A DNA stretch of 64,000 nt from Oceanicola sp. D3 (GCF_006351965.1 NZ_CP040932.1:2418001-2482000), one strand, 5' to 3'; counted from the stretch's first letter, positions 33,998 to 43,178 are shown. A program made the numbers and translations. The notes: a model not told the origin generated them from the letters alone.

Positions 33998-35611
33998 CTA
34001 TTCCGCCGCCGCCGGGCGTGCATCGCGCCCTTGTTTCTTGGCGTGGCTTTTCATGTATGTCTCCAGCGCCCCGGCCTGTTCGGGCGTGAGCCGCAGGCCC
34101 AGCTTGCTGCGCCGCCACAGGATATCCTCGGCGGTGCGGGCATATTCATGGGCCATCAGCCAATCTACCTCCACCCCCGTCAGCCCTGCGCCGAAGTCCT
34201 GCCCCAGATCGGAGACGGATTTGGCCGCGCCCAGCAGTTTGCGGGCATCGGTGCCGTAGGCGCGGACAAGGCGCGCGGCCTGTGCGGGCTGGAGAAAGGG
34301 GTAATCGGCGGTGAGCGCCTCGGCAAGGGCGGGTGCGCCATCATGGGCGAAATCGCCGCCGGGCAGCGGGGCGTCTTCTGTCCACTTGCGGCCAAGGCCC
34401 TGAAAATGCGGTGCGATCTTTTCGAGCGCGGATTCTGCGAGGCGGCGGTAGGTGGTGATTTTCCCGCCGAAGATGTTGAGCACGGGGGCGCCTGCAGAGG
34501 TATCGACCTTCAGCGTATAATCCCGCGTCGCCGCCGTGGCAGAGGCGGTGCCCTCGTCGTAGAGCGGGCGAACGCCGGAATAGCTCCAGACGATATCATC
34601 GGCGGTGATCGGGGCGGCGAGGTAGCGGCCTGCGAAGTCGATCAGATAGTCGCGCTCTTCATCGGTGCAGCGGGGCGGCTCATCGGGGCTTTCGTGATCG
34701 CATTCGGTGGTGCCGATCAGGGTGAAATCCTGCTCATACGGAATGGCGAAGATGATCCGCCCGTCCTCGCCCTGAAAGAAATAGGCCTTGTCGTGATCGT
34801 AGAGGCGGCGCGTGACGATGTGCGACCCGCGCACCAGCCGCACGCCCTCGGTGGAGTTGGAGCGGATGGTGTGGCTGAGGATATCGCCCACCCACGGCCC
34901 GCCGGCGTTGACCAGCATGCGGGCGTGATGGGTGGTGGTTGCGCCGCTTTCGGTATTTTGCGTTTCGACCCGCCAGATGCCGTTTTCGACGGCGGCGGAG
35001 AGCACCTTGGTGCGGGTGAGAATGCGGGCGCCGCGGGCCTCGGCATCGCGGGCATTGAGCACCACGAGGCGGGAGTCTTCGACCCAGCAATCGGAATACT
35101 CGTAGGCGTGAAGAAACCGCTCTTGCAGCGGCACGCCCTCGGGCGAGTCGGGCAGGCTGAGGGTTTGGGTGGCGGGCAGGATCTTTCTGCCGCCGAGGTG
35201 ATCGTAAAGGAAGAGGCCGAGGCGGATGAGCCATGCGGGGCGGCGGCCCTTCATCCACGGCATGACGAAGGAGAGCAGGCGCGAGGTAGGCGTGGCCTTC
35301 TCAAACCTCATATCCCGATGATAAGGCAGCACAAATCGCATTGGCCATGAGATGTGGGGCATATTACGCAGCAGCACTTCACGCTCTTTGAGGGCTTCGC
35401 GCACGAGGCGGAACTCGAAGAACTCAAGGTAGCGCAGACCGCCGTGGAACAGCTTTGTAGAGGAAGACGAGGTGGCCTGTGCGAGATCATTCATTTCGGC
35501 CAGGGTGACAGACAGACCGCGGCCCGCCGCATCACGCGCGACGCCGCATCCGTTGATGCCGCCGCCGATTACGAACAGATCGACCGGTTGTGCGGGTGTC
35601 CCCTCTGGCAC
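33998..35611 (-). CDS. glpD: FAD-dependent glycerol-3-phosphate dehydrogenase
   Basis: This 537-residue membrane-associated flavoenzyme oxidises glycerol-3-phosphate to dihydroxyacetone phosphate and passes electrons to quinone. It has FVIGGGINGCGVARDAAGRG for FAD, SSSTKLFHGGLRYLE and the C-terminal DAO_C region. The longer ATG frames cross the operator region, so I choose the GTG at 35611, which has GGGAGGG six bases upstream. It heads the glycerol operon and is divergent from glpR. Confidence 0.95.
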   Translation of the reverse strand: MPEGTPAQPVDLFVIGGGINGCGVARDAAGRGLSVTLAEMNDLAQATSSSSTKLFHGGLRYLEFFEFRLVREALKEREVLLRNMPHISWPMRFVLPYHRDMRFEKATPTSRLLSFVMPWMKGRRPAWLIRLGLFLYDHLGGRKILPATQTLSLPDSPEGVPLQERFLHAYEYSDCWVEDSRLVVLNARDAEARGARILTRTKVLSAAVENGIWRVETQNTESGATTTHHARMLVNAGGPWVGDILSHTIRSNSTEGVRLVRGSHIVTRRLYDHDKAYFFQGEDGRIIFAIPYEQDFTLIGTTECDHESPDEPPRCTDEERDYLIDFAGRYLAAPITADDIVWSYSGVRPLYDEGTASATAATRDYTLKVDTSAGAPVLNIFGGKITTYRRLAESALEKIAPHFQGLGRKWTEDAPLPGGDFAHDGAPALAEALTADYPFLQPAQAARLVRAYGTDARKLLGAAKSVSDLGQDFGAGLTGVEVDWLMAHEYARTAEDILWRRSKLGLRLTPEQAGALETYMKSHAKKQGRDARPAAAE

Positions 35612-35672
35612 AGATCCCTCCCAAGTGTGCTGGGCCGATTTATGCACCGAGTCGCCGTGTAACGAAAGCAGA

Positions 35673-35690
35673 AATGTTCGTTTCTTTTCG
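35673..35690 (-). promoter_or_regulatory. GlpR operator on the glpD side
   Basis: AATGTTCGTTTCTTTTCG is an exact reverse complement of 35848-35865. It contains ATGTTCG, the half-site of the enterobacterial GlpR operator. TTCGTTT repeats at 35677 and 35687, 10 bp apart (the second runs past this box). It lies 62-79 bp upstream of glpD. Confidence 0.75.
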
Positions 35691-35847
35691 TTTTTGATTT
35701 TGTCGCGTGCAAACATAGGCTTGCCGCGAGGCAGCGGAAATCGCCGCATTGCAGCGACCGCTTTGAAGGAGAACATGAATTGCCACCTTCCGCGCCTCTC
35801 CCCTGCCCTTTCGTGGCAAAACCATTTGCCGAACTTCGAGCCGCATG

Positions 35848-35865
35848 CGAAAAGAAACGAACATT
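35848..35865 (+). promoter_or_regulatory. GlpR operator on the glpR side
   Basis: CGAAAAGAAACGAACATT is the exact reverse complement of the site at 35673-35690. It lies 21 bp before the proposed GTG start of glpR and would be inside the coding region if the ATG at 35845 were used. The paired sites, 157 bp apart, suggest looping and autorepression. Confidence 0.75.
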
Positions 35866-35886
35866 GAAGATCAGGACAGACCACGC

Positions 35887-36648
35887 GTGAGCCAAGCCTT
35901 CCGCCACCCCGAAATGCTCGACATCATCCGTCGCGACGGCAAGGTCACGGTCGATGGGCTGGCCGAGCACTTTGGCGTCACGCTGCAAACCATCCGCCGG
36001 GATCTGAGCGAATTGGCCGATGCCGGGCAGATCGAGCGGGTGCATGGCGGGGCGATCCTGGCCTCGGGCACCCATAACATCGGCTACGAGGAGCGGCGCT
36101 CGCTGAACCTTGAGGGCAAGGCCGCCATTGCCCGGGCCTGTGCCGCGCAAATCCCTGAAAATGCGAGCATATTCTTGAACATCGGCACCAGCACCGAGGC
36201 GGTTGCCCGTGAGCTGATGCACCACCGCAGCCTGCTTGTTGTCACCAACAACATGAACGTGGCCAACATTCTTGCCGCCAACTCGGACTGCGAAATTGTG
36301 GTGACGGGCGGCAGCCTGCGCCGCTCGGACGGCGGGCTTGTGGGAAAGCTGGCGAGCGAAACGATCCAGCAGTTCAAGTTCGATCTGGCGGTGGTGGGCT
36401 GCTCGGCGATCGACCGGGAGGGGGATATGCTGGACTTCGACATTCAGGAGGTGGGCGTGAGTCAGGCGATCCTGGCCCAGTCGCGCCGCACCTTTCTGGT
36501 GGCTGATCATTCGAAGTTTCAGCGCACCGCCCCGGCCCGCATCGCCTCGCTGGGCGCGATAGATCGCTTTTTCACCGATGCGCCGCTTGCGCCCGAACTG
36601 GCCGCACTTTGCGACGGCTGGGGCACGGGCGTGGAGGTTTGCGGCTGA
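35887..36648 (+). CDS. glpR: DeoR-family glycerol regulon repressor
   Basis: This 253-residue protein has an N-terminal DeoR helix-turn-helix (MLDIIRRDGKVTVDGLAEHF, TLQTIRRDLSELADAGQIERVHGGA) and a C-terminal sugar-phosphate sensing domain (FLNIGTSTEAVAREL, LVADHSKFQR). Glycerol-3-phosphate should release it from DNA. The frame is open from the ATG at 35845, but an operator copy lies there and family members begin near SQAFRHPEML, so the GTG at 35887 is preferred; AGGA is 11 bases upstream. It is divergent from glpD. Confidence 0.88.
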   Translation: MSQAFRHPEMLDIIRRDGKVTVDGLAEHFGVTLQTIRRDLSELADAGQIERVHGGAILASGTHNIGYEERRSLNLEGKAAIARACAAQIPENASIFLNIGTSTEAVARELMHHRSLLVVTNNMNVANILAANSDCEIVVTGGSLRRSDGGLVGKLASETIQQFKFDLAVVGCSAIDREGDMLDFDIQEVGVSQAILAQSRRTFLVADHSKFQRTAPARIASLGAIDRFFTDAPLAPELAALCDGWGTGVEVCG

Positions 36649-36709
36649 GGGCTGCCCCTTGTGCGCCGCCGCCGATCCGGGCAGGTCTTGGCGCGAAGGG
36701 AGCCCGGAC

Positions 36710-37843
36710 ATGCAGACAGACTTCGACGTTGCGGTGATAGGTGGCGGGATCGCCGGGGTTTCGGCCGCGGCAGAAATCGCCAAGGGCGCCTCGGTGGTGC
36801 TGATCGAGACGGAGCGGCAGCCGGGATACCACAGCTCGGGCCGCTCGGCGGCGCTCTTCGCGCCGGGCTATGGCAGCAGCGCCATGCAGGCGCTTACCGC
36901 CCTCTCCCGCCCGTTTTTCGACGCCCCGCCGGAGGGATTTGCCGATGTGCCGCTGCTCACCCCGCGTGGATTGATGCGCACGGCGAGCGAGGATCAGCTT
37001 GCTGCGCTGGAGGCCCTGCCGGGGCACATGCGTGACCCGGACCGGCTGATCTGGATGACTGGCGAAGAGGCTGAGGCGCGTGCGCCGATCTTGCGGCGGG
37101 GCCATGTGAAGCGCGCTTTTCTGGACGAGGGCGCGAGCGACATTGACGTGCATGCGCTGCTTCAGGGGTTCTTGCGGCAGGCCAAGGCGGCGGGCGCGCA
37201 GATGCGGATGGGTGCGCCTGTGACGGCGCTTGTGCGTGAGGGCGGCGGTTGGCGGGTGACGCTGGGCGACGAGAGCCTGCGGGTGGGCGTGGTGGTGAAC
37301 GCGGCTGGGGCCTGGGCCGACGAATTGGCCGGGATGGCCGGTGTGGCACGCGTGGGCCTTCAGCCGAAGCGGCGCACGGCAATCACCGTGGCGGCGCCAG
37401 AGGGGATCGACGTGGCGGCGCTGCCGATGATCGTGGATGCGGCGGAAGACTTCTATGTGAAGCCCGATGCCGGGCGGCTGCTTGCCTCTCCGGCAGATGA
37501 AACGCCCTCCGCCCCCTGCGATGCCCAGCCCGAGGAGATGGACGTGGCGATTTGCGCGGACCGGCTGATGACCACCTGCGCGGTTGAGGTGCGCCGGATC
37601 GAGAGCAAATGGGCCGGGCTGCGCAGCTTTGCGCCCGATCACCTGCCAGTGGTGGGGTTTGCGCCGGGGGCGCCGGGCTTTTTCTGGCTGGCGGGCCAGG
37701 GGGGCACCGGCGTGCAGACCTCGCCCGGCATGGCCCGGCTTGCGGCCAAGCTGGTGCTGGGCCGCCCGGTGGCAGAGGCGGTGGGTGATACCGGCCTCAG
37801 CGCCGAGACCATCGCGCCGGGCAGGGCCGCGCTGGCGGGCTGA
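36710..37843 (+). CDS. FAD-dependent oxidoreductase (DadA/glycine oxidase-like)
   Basis: This 377-residue protein has an N-terminal FAD motif (VAVIGGGIAGVSAAAEIAKG, residues 7-26), SSGRSAALFAPGYG near residue 45 and the C-terminal FFWLAGQGGTGVQTSPGMARL, typical of D-amino-acid-dehydrogenase-like oxidases. It should oxidise a D-amino acid, glycine-like amine or 2-hydroxy acid; substrate unknown. AAGGGAG precedes the ATG at 36710. It lies 61 bp after glpR on the same strand and could be co-transcribed with it. Confidence 0.83.
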   Translation: MQTDFDVAVIGGGIAGVSAAAEIAKGASVVLIETERQPGYHSSGRSAALFAPGYGSSAMQALTALSRPFFDAPPEGFADVPLLTPRGLMRTASEDQLAALEALPGHMRDPDRLIWMTGEEAEARAPILRRGHVKRAFLDEGASDIDVHALLQGFLRQAKAAGAQMRMGAPVTALVREGGGWRVTLGDESLRVGVVVNAAGAWADELAGMAGVARVGLQPKRRTAITVAAPEGIDVAALPMIVDAAEDFYVKPDAGRLLASPADETPSAPCDAQPEEMDVAICADRLMTTCAVEVRRIESKWAGLRSFAPDHLPVVGFAPGAPGFFWLAGQGGTGVQTSPGMARLAAKLVLGRPVAEAVGDTGLSAETIAPGRAALAG

Positions 37844-37859
37844 GGCCGGGGCGCGCGGC

Positions 37860-38987
37860 TCAGTCGAATTCGATGACTTGGCGGATCGCCTGCCCTGCGG
37901 CCAGCCGCTCGAAGCCTTCGTTGATCTCGTCGAGCTTGATCTTGTGGGTCATCAGCTTTTCGATCGGGAGCTGGCCCTGCTGCATCATCCGGGCAAAGCG
38001 GGGGATGTCACGCTTGGGCACGCAGGAGCCGACGTAGCTGCCGCGGATCGTGGCGTCGCTGACGGTGAGCGCGGCCACTGGCACCTCGAGCACCTTTGAC
38101 GGGTGCGGAAGGCCCGCGGTGACGGTGACGCCGCCGCGCCGGGTGATCTTGCAGGCGAAATCGAGCGCGGGCACCACGCCGGCAAGCTCAACGGCCAGAT
38201 CGACGCCGCCGCCGGTGGCTTCCTTGAGCTTTTCGACCGCGTTGGGCTCGGCCGGATCCACGGCCAGATGTGCGCCGAGCTCCAGTGCGAAAGCGCGCTT
38301 GCCTTCGGCGATATCGCAGGCGACCACCTGCCCTGCCCCCGCAGCTATCGCCCCGAGCAACCCGGCGAGGCCGACCCCGCCGAGACCGACAACGGCGCAG
38401 CTTTGGCCCATTTCGAGATGGCCGCCGTTGATGACGGCGCCGACCCCGGTGAGGACCGCGCAGCCGAGAAGTGCGGCCTTGTCGAGGGGGATGTCCTTGT
38501 CGATCTTCACCGCCGAGCCTTCGGCCACCACCGCGTGCTCGGAAAAGGCCGAGACGCCGATGTGGTGGTTTACCGCCGTGCCATCGACCGAGATCTTCTT
38601 TTTGCCGCTCATCAGCGTGCCAGCCGCCGCCGCGACTGCCGCCGGCTCGCAGAGCGCGGGGCGCCCCTCGGCGCAGGGCAGGCATTGGCCGCAGGTGGGC
38701 ACGAAGACCAGCACCACGTGATCACCGGGTGCGAAGCGGGTGACGCCGGGGCCGACCTGCTGCACCACGCCACTGGCCTCATGGCCAAGCGCGACGGGCA
38801 TCTCGCGCGGGCGGTCGGCGTTGATGGTGGAAAGGTCGGAATGGCAGAGCCCGGCGGCGGCCATCTTGACGAGCAACTCCCCCGGCCCCGGAGGCGCAAG
38901 CTCGGCCTCGACGATCTGCAGCGGTTTGCTTTGAGAATAGGGCCGCGCGGCCCCCATTTCGCGCAGAAGCGCCACCCGCGTTTTCAT
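37860..38987 (-). CDS. Zinc-dependent alcohol dehydrogenase
   Basis: This 375-residue medium-chain dehydrogenase has catalytic-zinc ligands in GLCHSDLS and LGHEASG, the four-cysteine structural zinc site CGQCLPCAEGRPALC and the Rossmann motif GLGGVGLAG. It resembles class III-like or aryl-alcohol enzymes rather than polyol dehydrogenases, which lack the structural site. The ATG at 38987 follows GGGAGA. It points away from the sugar cluster and faces the LacI-type operators, so shared control is possible. Confidence 0.87.
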   Translation of the reverse strand: MKTRVALLREMGAARPYSQSKPLQIVEAELAPPGPGELLVKMAAAGLCHSDLSTINADRPREMPVALGHEASGVVQQVGPGVTRFAPGDHVVLVFVPTCGQCLPCAEGRPALCEPAAVAAAAGTLMSGKKKISVDGTAVNHHIGVSAFSEHAVVAEGSAVKIDKDIPLDKAALLGCAVLTGVGAVINGGHLEMGQSCAVVGLGGVGLAGLLGAIAAGAGQVVACDIAEGKRAFALELGAHLAVDPAEPNAVEKLKEATGGGVDLAVELAGVVPALDFACKITRRGGVTVTAGLPHPSKVLEVPVAALTVSDATIRGSYVGSCVPKRDIPRFARMMQQGQLPIEKLMTHKIKLDEINEGFERLAAGQAIRQVIEFD

Positions 38988-39081
38988 TGGCAAATCTCCC
39001 TGACTTTTGCCCCGGCACCATTGCGCCGCACCCCGGGCTTGTCCATCCCCGCTTGACAAGGCTGCCGCGCCGGGGCGAGAT

Positions 39082-39095
39082 TGTAATCGTTTACA
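39082..39095 (+). promoter_or_regulatory. LacI-family operator 1
   Basis: TGTAATCGTTTACA is a near-palindrome with the central CG typical of LacI/GalR sites. It lies in the divergent gap between the alcohol dehydrogenase and SDR genes, 95 bp upstream of the alcohol dehydrogenase start. Confidence 0.75.
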
Positions 39096-39127
39096 AGTGC
39101 TGCCGCCGCGGGAAGTTTACCCCGCAA

Positions 39128-39141
39128 TGTAAACGATTACA
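39128..39141 (+). promoter_or_regulatory. LacI-family operator 2
   Basis: TGTAAACGATTACA is the exact reverse complement of the site at 39082. The centres are 46 bp apart, near four to four and a half helical turns. No LacI-family gene is in the window. Confidence 0.75.
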
Positions 39142-39192
39142 CGGCCCGAAAAGGGCCTTGGGGGAAGAGATGCACAGCATCACGCCGAAAGG

Positions 39193-39918
39193 ATGCATCA
39201 GGTGAGCGCCGCCTTTGAGGGGCAGCGTGTTCTGGTGATCGGTGCAAGCCGCGCGGGCATTGGCGCGGCCATTGCACGGGCGTTTCAGGACGCGGGCGCA
39301 GAGGTGACGATTACCGGCGTTGAGGCGGCCCCTGCCCCCGAGGATGCCGCCCGCTTTGCCTATCGCCAGCTTGATGTAACAGACGGTGCCGCCGTGGAGG
39401 CGCTTTCTGCCGCCATGCCCCGGCTCGACGTGCTGGTGAACGGCGCGGCGATCACGGCGCGGGGCGAGGAGATGGCGCCGGAGTTCTTTTCCAAGGTGGT
39501 CGACATCAACCTGACCGGCACCATGCGCTGCGCCCTCGCCTTTCGGCCGCAACTGGCCGAGGCCAAGGGCAGCCTGATCAACATCGCCTCGATGTATGCC
39601 GGGTTCGGCAGCCCGAAGAACCCGGCCTATGGGGCCTCAAAGGCGGCGGTGCAGCAGCTGACCAAGTCGCTCGCCATCGCCTGGGCAGAGGATGGCATCA
39701 GGGTGAACGCGGTGGTGCCGGGCTTCATTGTAACGGCGCAATCGGCCCGGAGCCGCGAAGACGCGACACATGTGGCCAATGTGAACGCCCGCACCCCGCT
39801 GGGCCGCTGGGGCCAGCCCGAGGATATCGCCGGGCCGGTGCTGTTTTTGGCCTCGGAGGCGGCAGCATTCATGACGGGAGCATGCATTCCGGTTGACGGG
39901 GGCTACTCGGTTGTTTGA
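39193..39918 (+). CDS. Short-chain dehydrogenase/reductase
   Basis: This 241-residue SDR has the cofactor motif VIGASRAGIGAAIARAF, VNGAA, the catalytic Ser in NIASMYAG, Tyr-x3-Lys in AYGASKAAVQ and the C-terminal TGACIPVDGGYSVV. It should oxidise or reduce a sugar-derived hydroxyl or ketone. It is the first plus-strand gene behind the two LacI-type operators and so probably the head of the sugar cluster. The start could be the GTG at 39202. Substrate unknown. Confidence 0.87.
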   Translation: MHQVSAAFEGQRVLVIGASRAGIGAAIARAFQDAGAEVTITGVEAAPAPEDAARFAYRQLDVTDGAAVEALSAAMPRLDVLVNGAAITARGEEMAPEFFSKVVDINLTGTMRCALAFRPQLAEAKGSLINIASMYAGFGSPKNPAYGASKAAVQQLTKSLAIAWAEDGIRVNAVVPGFIVTAQSARSREDATHVANVNARTPLGRWGQPEDIAGPVLFLASEAAAFMTGACIPVDGGYSVV

Positions 39919-39960
39919 GACTTTCACACAGGGAGGCGCCCCGCTCTGGGGCGAAACGCG

Positions 39961-41109
39961 ATGACGGATTTCTCGCGCATCGGCGTTGCCGTGATCGGCA
40001 CCGGCTTTATTGGAACGGTTCACGTTTGGGCGCTGCGGCGGCTGGGGGTGGATCTGCGGGGCGTGTTGGGCTCTTCGCCCGAGCGCGGCGCGAAGGCGGC
40101 GGCTGGGCTGGGCGTGGCCTCGTTTGACACGCTGGAGCAGCTTTGCGCCGATGAGAGCGTGCAGGCGGTGCATGTGACCTCACCCAACCACCTGCACTAC
40201 CCGCAGGTGAAGGCGCTGATCGAGGCGGGCAAGCATGTGGTTTGCGAAAAGCCGCTGACTATGACGGCGGCGCAATCGGCTGAGCTGGTGGCGCTGGCCG
40301 AGGCTTCGGGGCTGGTCTGTGCGGTGTGCTACAACATCCGTTTCTACCCGCTGAACCAGCAGGCGCGGGGCATGGTTGCGGCAGGTGAGCTTGGGGATTT
40401 GCGCCTGATTACCGGCCACTACGTGCAGGACTGGCTCGCCAAGCCGACCGACTGGAACTGGCGGCTGGAGGGCGACAAGGGGGGCGACCTGCGGGCGGTG
40501 GGCGACATTGGCACCCATTGGGCCGACCTCACCAGCTTTGTGGCGGGCGAAAAGCCGGTGGCGGTGCTGGCCGAGCTGAGCACCTTCCTCAAGCAGCGCG
40601 ACAAGCCAACGGGGCCGGTGGAAACCTTTACCGCCGCTTCCGGCGCGACCGAGAAGGTTACGGTAACCACGGAAGATACCGCGCTGATATTGCTACGCTA
40701 TCCCTCCGGAGCGCGGGGCTCTCTGACGGTAAGCCAGGTGTCTCCGGGGCGGAAGAATTCGCTGCGCTGGGACATTGCCGGAAGCACGGCCAGCGCGGAG
40801 TGGAACTCGGAAACGCCGGACCACCTGTTCATTGGGCACCGCGACGGCCCGAACCAGATTTTGCAACGCGATGCGGCGCTGATGAACGCCACGGGCGCGG
40901 CGGCGGCGCATTTGCCCGGCGGGCATGTGGAAGGCTTTGCTGACACGTTCTTTGCCCTGTTCTCGCAAGTTTACAGCGATGTGCTGGCGGGCGGGCGGCA
41001 GGAAGCATCGACCTGGGCGAGCTTTGCCGACGGGCATTTTGAGATGGAATTCTGCGAGGCGGTCCTTGCCAGTGCGCAAAGCGGCGCATGGGTGAAGATC
41101 GGCGGATAA
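39961..41109 (+). CDS. Gfo/Idh/MocA-family oxidoreductase 1
   Basis: This 382-residue NAD(P)-dependent sugar dehydrogenase has an N-terminal Rossmann fold (VAVIGTGFIGTVHVWALRRLG), the active-site region HVVCEKPLTM and the C-terminal alpha/beta domain with GGDLRAVGDIGTHWADL, where the catalytic Asp and His sit. Relatives oxidise inositols, sugars or glycosides at C2, C3 or C4. It lies 42 bp after the SDR and 16 bp before the TIM-barrel gene, within one operon. Confidence 0.88.
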   Translation: MTDFSRIGVAVIGTGFIGTVHVWALRRLGVDLRGVLGSSPERGAKAAAGLGVASFDTLEQLCADESVQAVHVTSPNHLHYPQVKALIEAGKHVVCEKPLTMTAAQSAELVALAEASGLVCAVCYNIRFYPLNQQARGMVAAGELGDLRLITGHYVQDWLAKPTDWNWRLEGDKGGDLRAVGDIGTHWADLTSFVAGEKPVAVLAELSTFLKQRDKPTGPVETFTAASGATEKVTVTTEDTALILLRYPSGARGSLTVSQVSPGRKNSLRWDIAGSTASAEWNSETPDHLFIGHRDGPNQILQRDAALMNATGAAAAHLPGGHVEGFADTFFALFSQVYSDVLAGGRQEASTWASFADGHFEMEFCEAVLASAQSGAWVKIGG

Positions 41110-41125
41110 GACAAGGAATATAAAC

Positions 41126-42040
41126 ATGAAACTTGGCATTTTGACGGCCCCTTTCGAGACCGCTCCTTTGATGGAGGTGGCGCGATGGGCGGCTGAGGTG
41201 GACATGGGGCTGCTGGAGGTTGCCTGCTGGCCCGCCTCGGGCGGTGAGGCGCGGCGCTATGCGGGCACATCGCACATTGATTGTAACGGGCTGTCGGAGG
41301 GACAGGCGCAGGAGATTACCGGCGGGTTGGCCGAGCTGGGCGTTTCGATTTCGGCGCTGGGGTACTACCCGAACCCGCTGCACGCAGACGCCCCGCACCG
41401 CGAGGAGGTGATCAGCCACCTCAAGCATGTGATCACAGCGGCTGCCACACTTTCGGTGCCTGTGGTGAATACATTCATTGGTGGCGACAAGTCACTGAAT
41501 GTAGACGAAAACTGGCAACGGGCGAGGCAGATTTTCTCGCCTATCGTCGGCCATGCCGAGGACGCGGGCGTGAAGCTCTGCTTTGAGAATTGCCCGATGA
41601 TCTTCAGCCATGATGAATGGCCCGGCGGGCACAACATTGCCTACAGCCCGAAGATCTGGCGGCGCATCTTCGAAGAATGGGGCGATGCGGTGGGGATGAA
41701 TTTCGACCCGTCGCACCTTGTCTGGCAGATGATCGACCAGGCCCGCTTTATCAAGGAGTTCGGCCCCCGCATGGCCCATGTGCATGCGAAGGACGTGATG
41801 ATCGACCGGGACGGGCTTTATGAGAATGGCGTGATGAGCGTTGGCATGGGCTGGCAGGTGCCGCGCATGCCGGGGCTGGGGGATGTGGATTGGCCCGGAT
41901 TTTTCTCCGGGCTTTATCGTGCGGGCTATAATGGGCCGGTGATCATCGAGCATGAGGACAAGGTGTTCGAGACCGATGAGGAGGCGGTGAAACGGGGCTT
42001 TCTGCTCGCCCGTGACGTGCTGCAACCCTACATCAAGTAA
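41126..42040 (+). CDS. Xylose-isomerase-like TIM-barrel sugar isomerase/epimerase
   Basis: This 304-residue barrel of the AP-endonuclease-2/IolE superfamily has metal ligands consistent with LCFENCPMI (Glu), FDPSHLVWQ (Asp/His), HVHAKD (His) and IIEHED (Glu). Such enzymes epimerise or isomerise sugars, or cleave keto-glycosides formed by Gfo/Idh/MocA dehydrogenases. With the preceding dehydrogenase, an oxidation-then-isomerisation or lyase pair is likely. It is followed by the importer binding protein. Substrate unknown. Confidence 0.85.
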   Translation: MKLGILTAPFETAPLMEVARWAAEVDMGLLEVACWPASGGEARRYAGTSHIDCNGLSEGQAQEITGGLAELGVSISALGYYPNPLHADAPHREEVISHLKHVITAAATLSVPVVNTFIGGDKSLNVDENWQRARQIFSPIVGHAEDAGVKLCFENCPMIFSHDEWPGGHNIAYSPKIWRRIFEEWGDAVGMNFDPSHLVWQMIDQARFIKEFGPRMAHVHAKDVMIDRDGLYENGVMSVGMGWQVPRMPGLGDVDWPGFFSGLYRAGYNGPVIIEHEDKVFETDEEAVKRGFLLARDVLQPYIK

Positions 42041-42086
42041 CTCGTGTAACTGTCTGAATATTCACTTTTCCTAGGGAGGGAAAACC

Positions 42087-43112
42087 ATGAAGACACTACT
42101 GAAAGCCACAACCGCCGCAGCGGGGCTGACGATGGCGCTCACCGGCATGGCGGCTGCCGAATACACCATCGGGATTTCCAACACGGTGCAGGGTAACGGC
42201 TGGCGCGAAGAGATGGTTTGCGCGATGAAGGCGCAGGCGTTGGTGTCGGGCAAGGTCGACAGCCTCAACATCGCCCATCGCAACACCGATGCGGCGGGCC
42301 AGTCGGAAGACATCCGCAACCTGATCGAAGCGGGCGTGGATGCGATTGTGGTGAACCCTGCCAACCCCGATGGCATTGCCGATGCGGTGAAGGAAGCGAC
42401 CGACAAGGGCATCGTTGTGGTGGCCGTCGATCAGGGCGTGAACGCGGATGGTGCCTATATCCTGAGCAACAACCAGGAAGAATACGCCTACCTAGGCGCA
42501 AAGTGGCTGTTTGAAACCATCGGCGGCTCGGGCGAGGTGGTTTACATGCGCGGCGCGGCGGGGGCTGCGGCGGATGACGACCGCGACAAGGGCTTCAAAC
42601 GGGCGCTGGAGGAGTTTCCCGATGTGAAGATTGCGCAGGAGGTCTTTACCGGCTGGCAGCAGGACAAGGGCAAGCAGCAGATCCTTGATTACATCGCCAC
42701 CGGCATCCCGTTTGACGGCATCTGGACCTCTGGCATCGACAACGTGATCGTCGATGCGCTGGTGGAGAGCGATGTGGAGCTGGTGCCCGTGGTGGGCGCA
42801 GACAATGCCGGGTTCGTGGGCCAGCTGGCCAACGTGGAGGGGCTGACCGGCGCGGCGGTGACCAACCCCGGCTCGATCGGTGGCGCGGGGGTGACGCTGG
42901 CGCTGCAGATCCTTGAAGGTGAGGCCCCCGAAGAGCGCGTGGTGCTGGTGGACCCGAGCCTTTGGGCCAACAACGACGACGCCGGCAAGGAGCAGATCGC
43001 GGCGGCACAGAACCCCGATCTGGACCCGGAGTGGCCGGTTTCGGTGCAGATCCCCGGCTGGACCGACTACACGATGGAAGACATCATCGCCTGCAAGGGC
43101 CCGGGCGAATAG
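42087..43112 (+). CDS. Ribose-type (CUT2) sugar ABC transporter binding protein
   Basis: This 341-residue periplasmic protein has a signal peptide (cut near residue 24, after AAA) and the type I periplasmic-binding fold: TIGISNTVQGNGWREEMVCA, IRNLIEAGVDAIVVNPANP, VAVDQGVNADGAYILSNNQ. It is the substrate-capture subunit for the ATPase and two permeases that follow. GGGAGGG precedes the ATG. A stem-loop separates it from the ATPase gene, probably setting a higher dose of binding protein. Confidence 0.9.
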   Translation: MKTLLKATTAAAGLTMALTGMAAAEYTIGISNTVQGNGWREEMVCAMKAQALVSGKVDSLNIAHRNTDAAGQSEDIRNLIEAGVDAIVVNPANPDGIADAVKEATDKGIVVVAVDQGVNADGAYILSNNQEEYAYLGAKWLFETIGGSGEVVYMRGAAGAAADDDRDKGFKRALEEFPDVKIAQEVFTGWQQDKGKQQILDYIATGIPFDGIWTSGIDNVIVDALVESDVELVPVVGADNAGFVGQLANVEGLTGAAVTNPGSIGGAGVTLALQILEGEAPEERVVLVDPSLWANNDDAGKEQIAAAQNPDLDPEWPVSVQIPGWTDYTMEDIIACKGPGE

Positions 43113-43120
43113 ATCGCTTC

Positions 43121-43146
43121 GGCCGGGCGCATGAACGTGCCCGGCC
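43121..43146 (+). terminator. Stem-loop between binding protein and ATPase genes
   Basis: GGCCGGGC (43121-43128) pairs with GCCCGGCC (43139-43146). There is no T-run; it probably protects the upstream message. It overlaps an ATG at 43131, an argument for the later ATPase start at 43179. Confidence 0.55.
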
Positions 43147-43178
43147 AAACCTCTGAAATGCATGTGAAGCGAGGCGAT

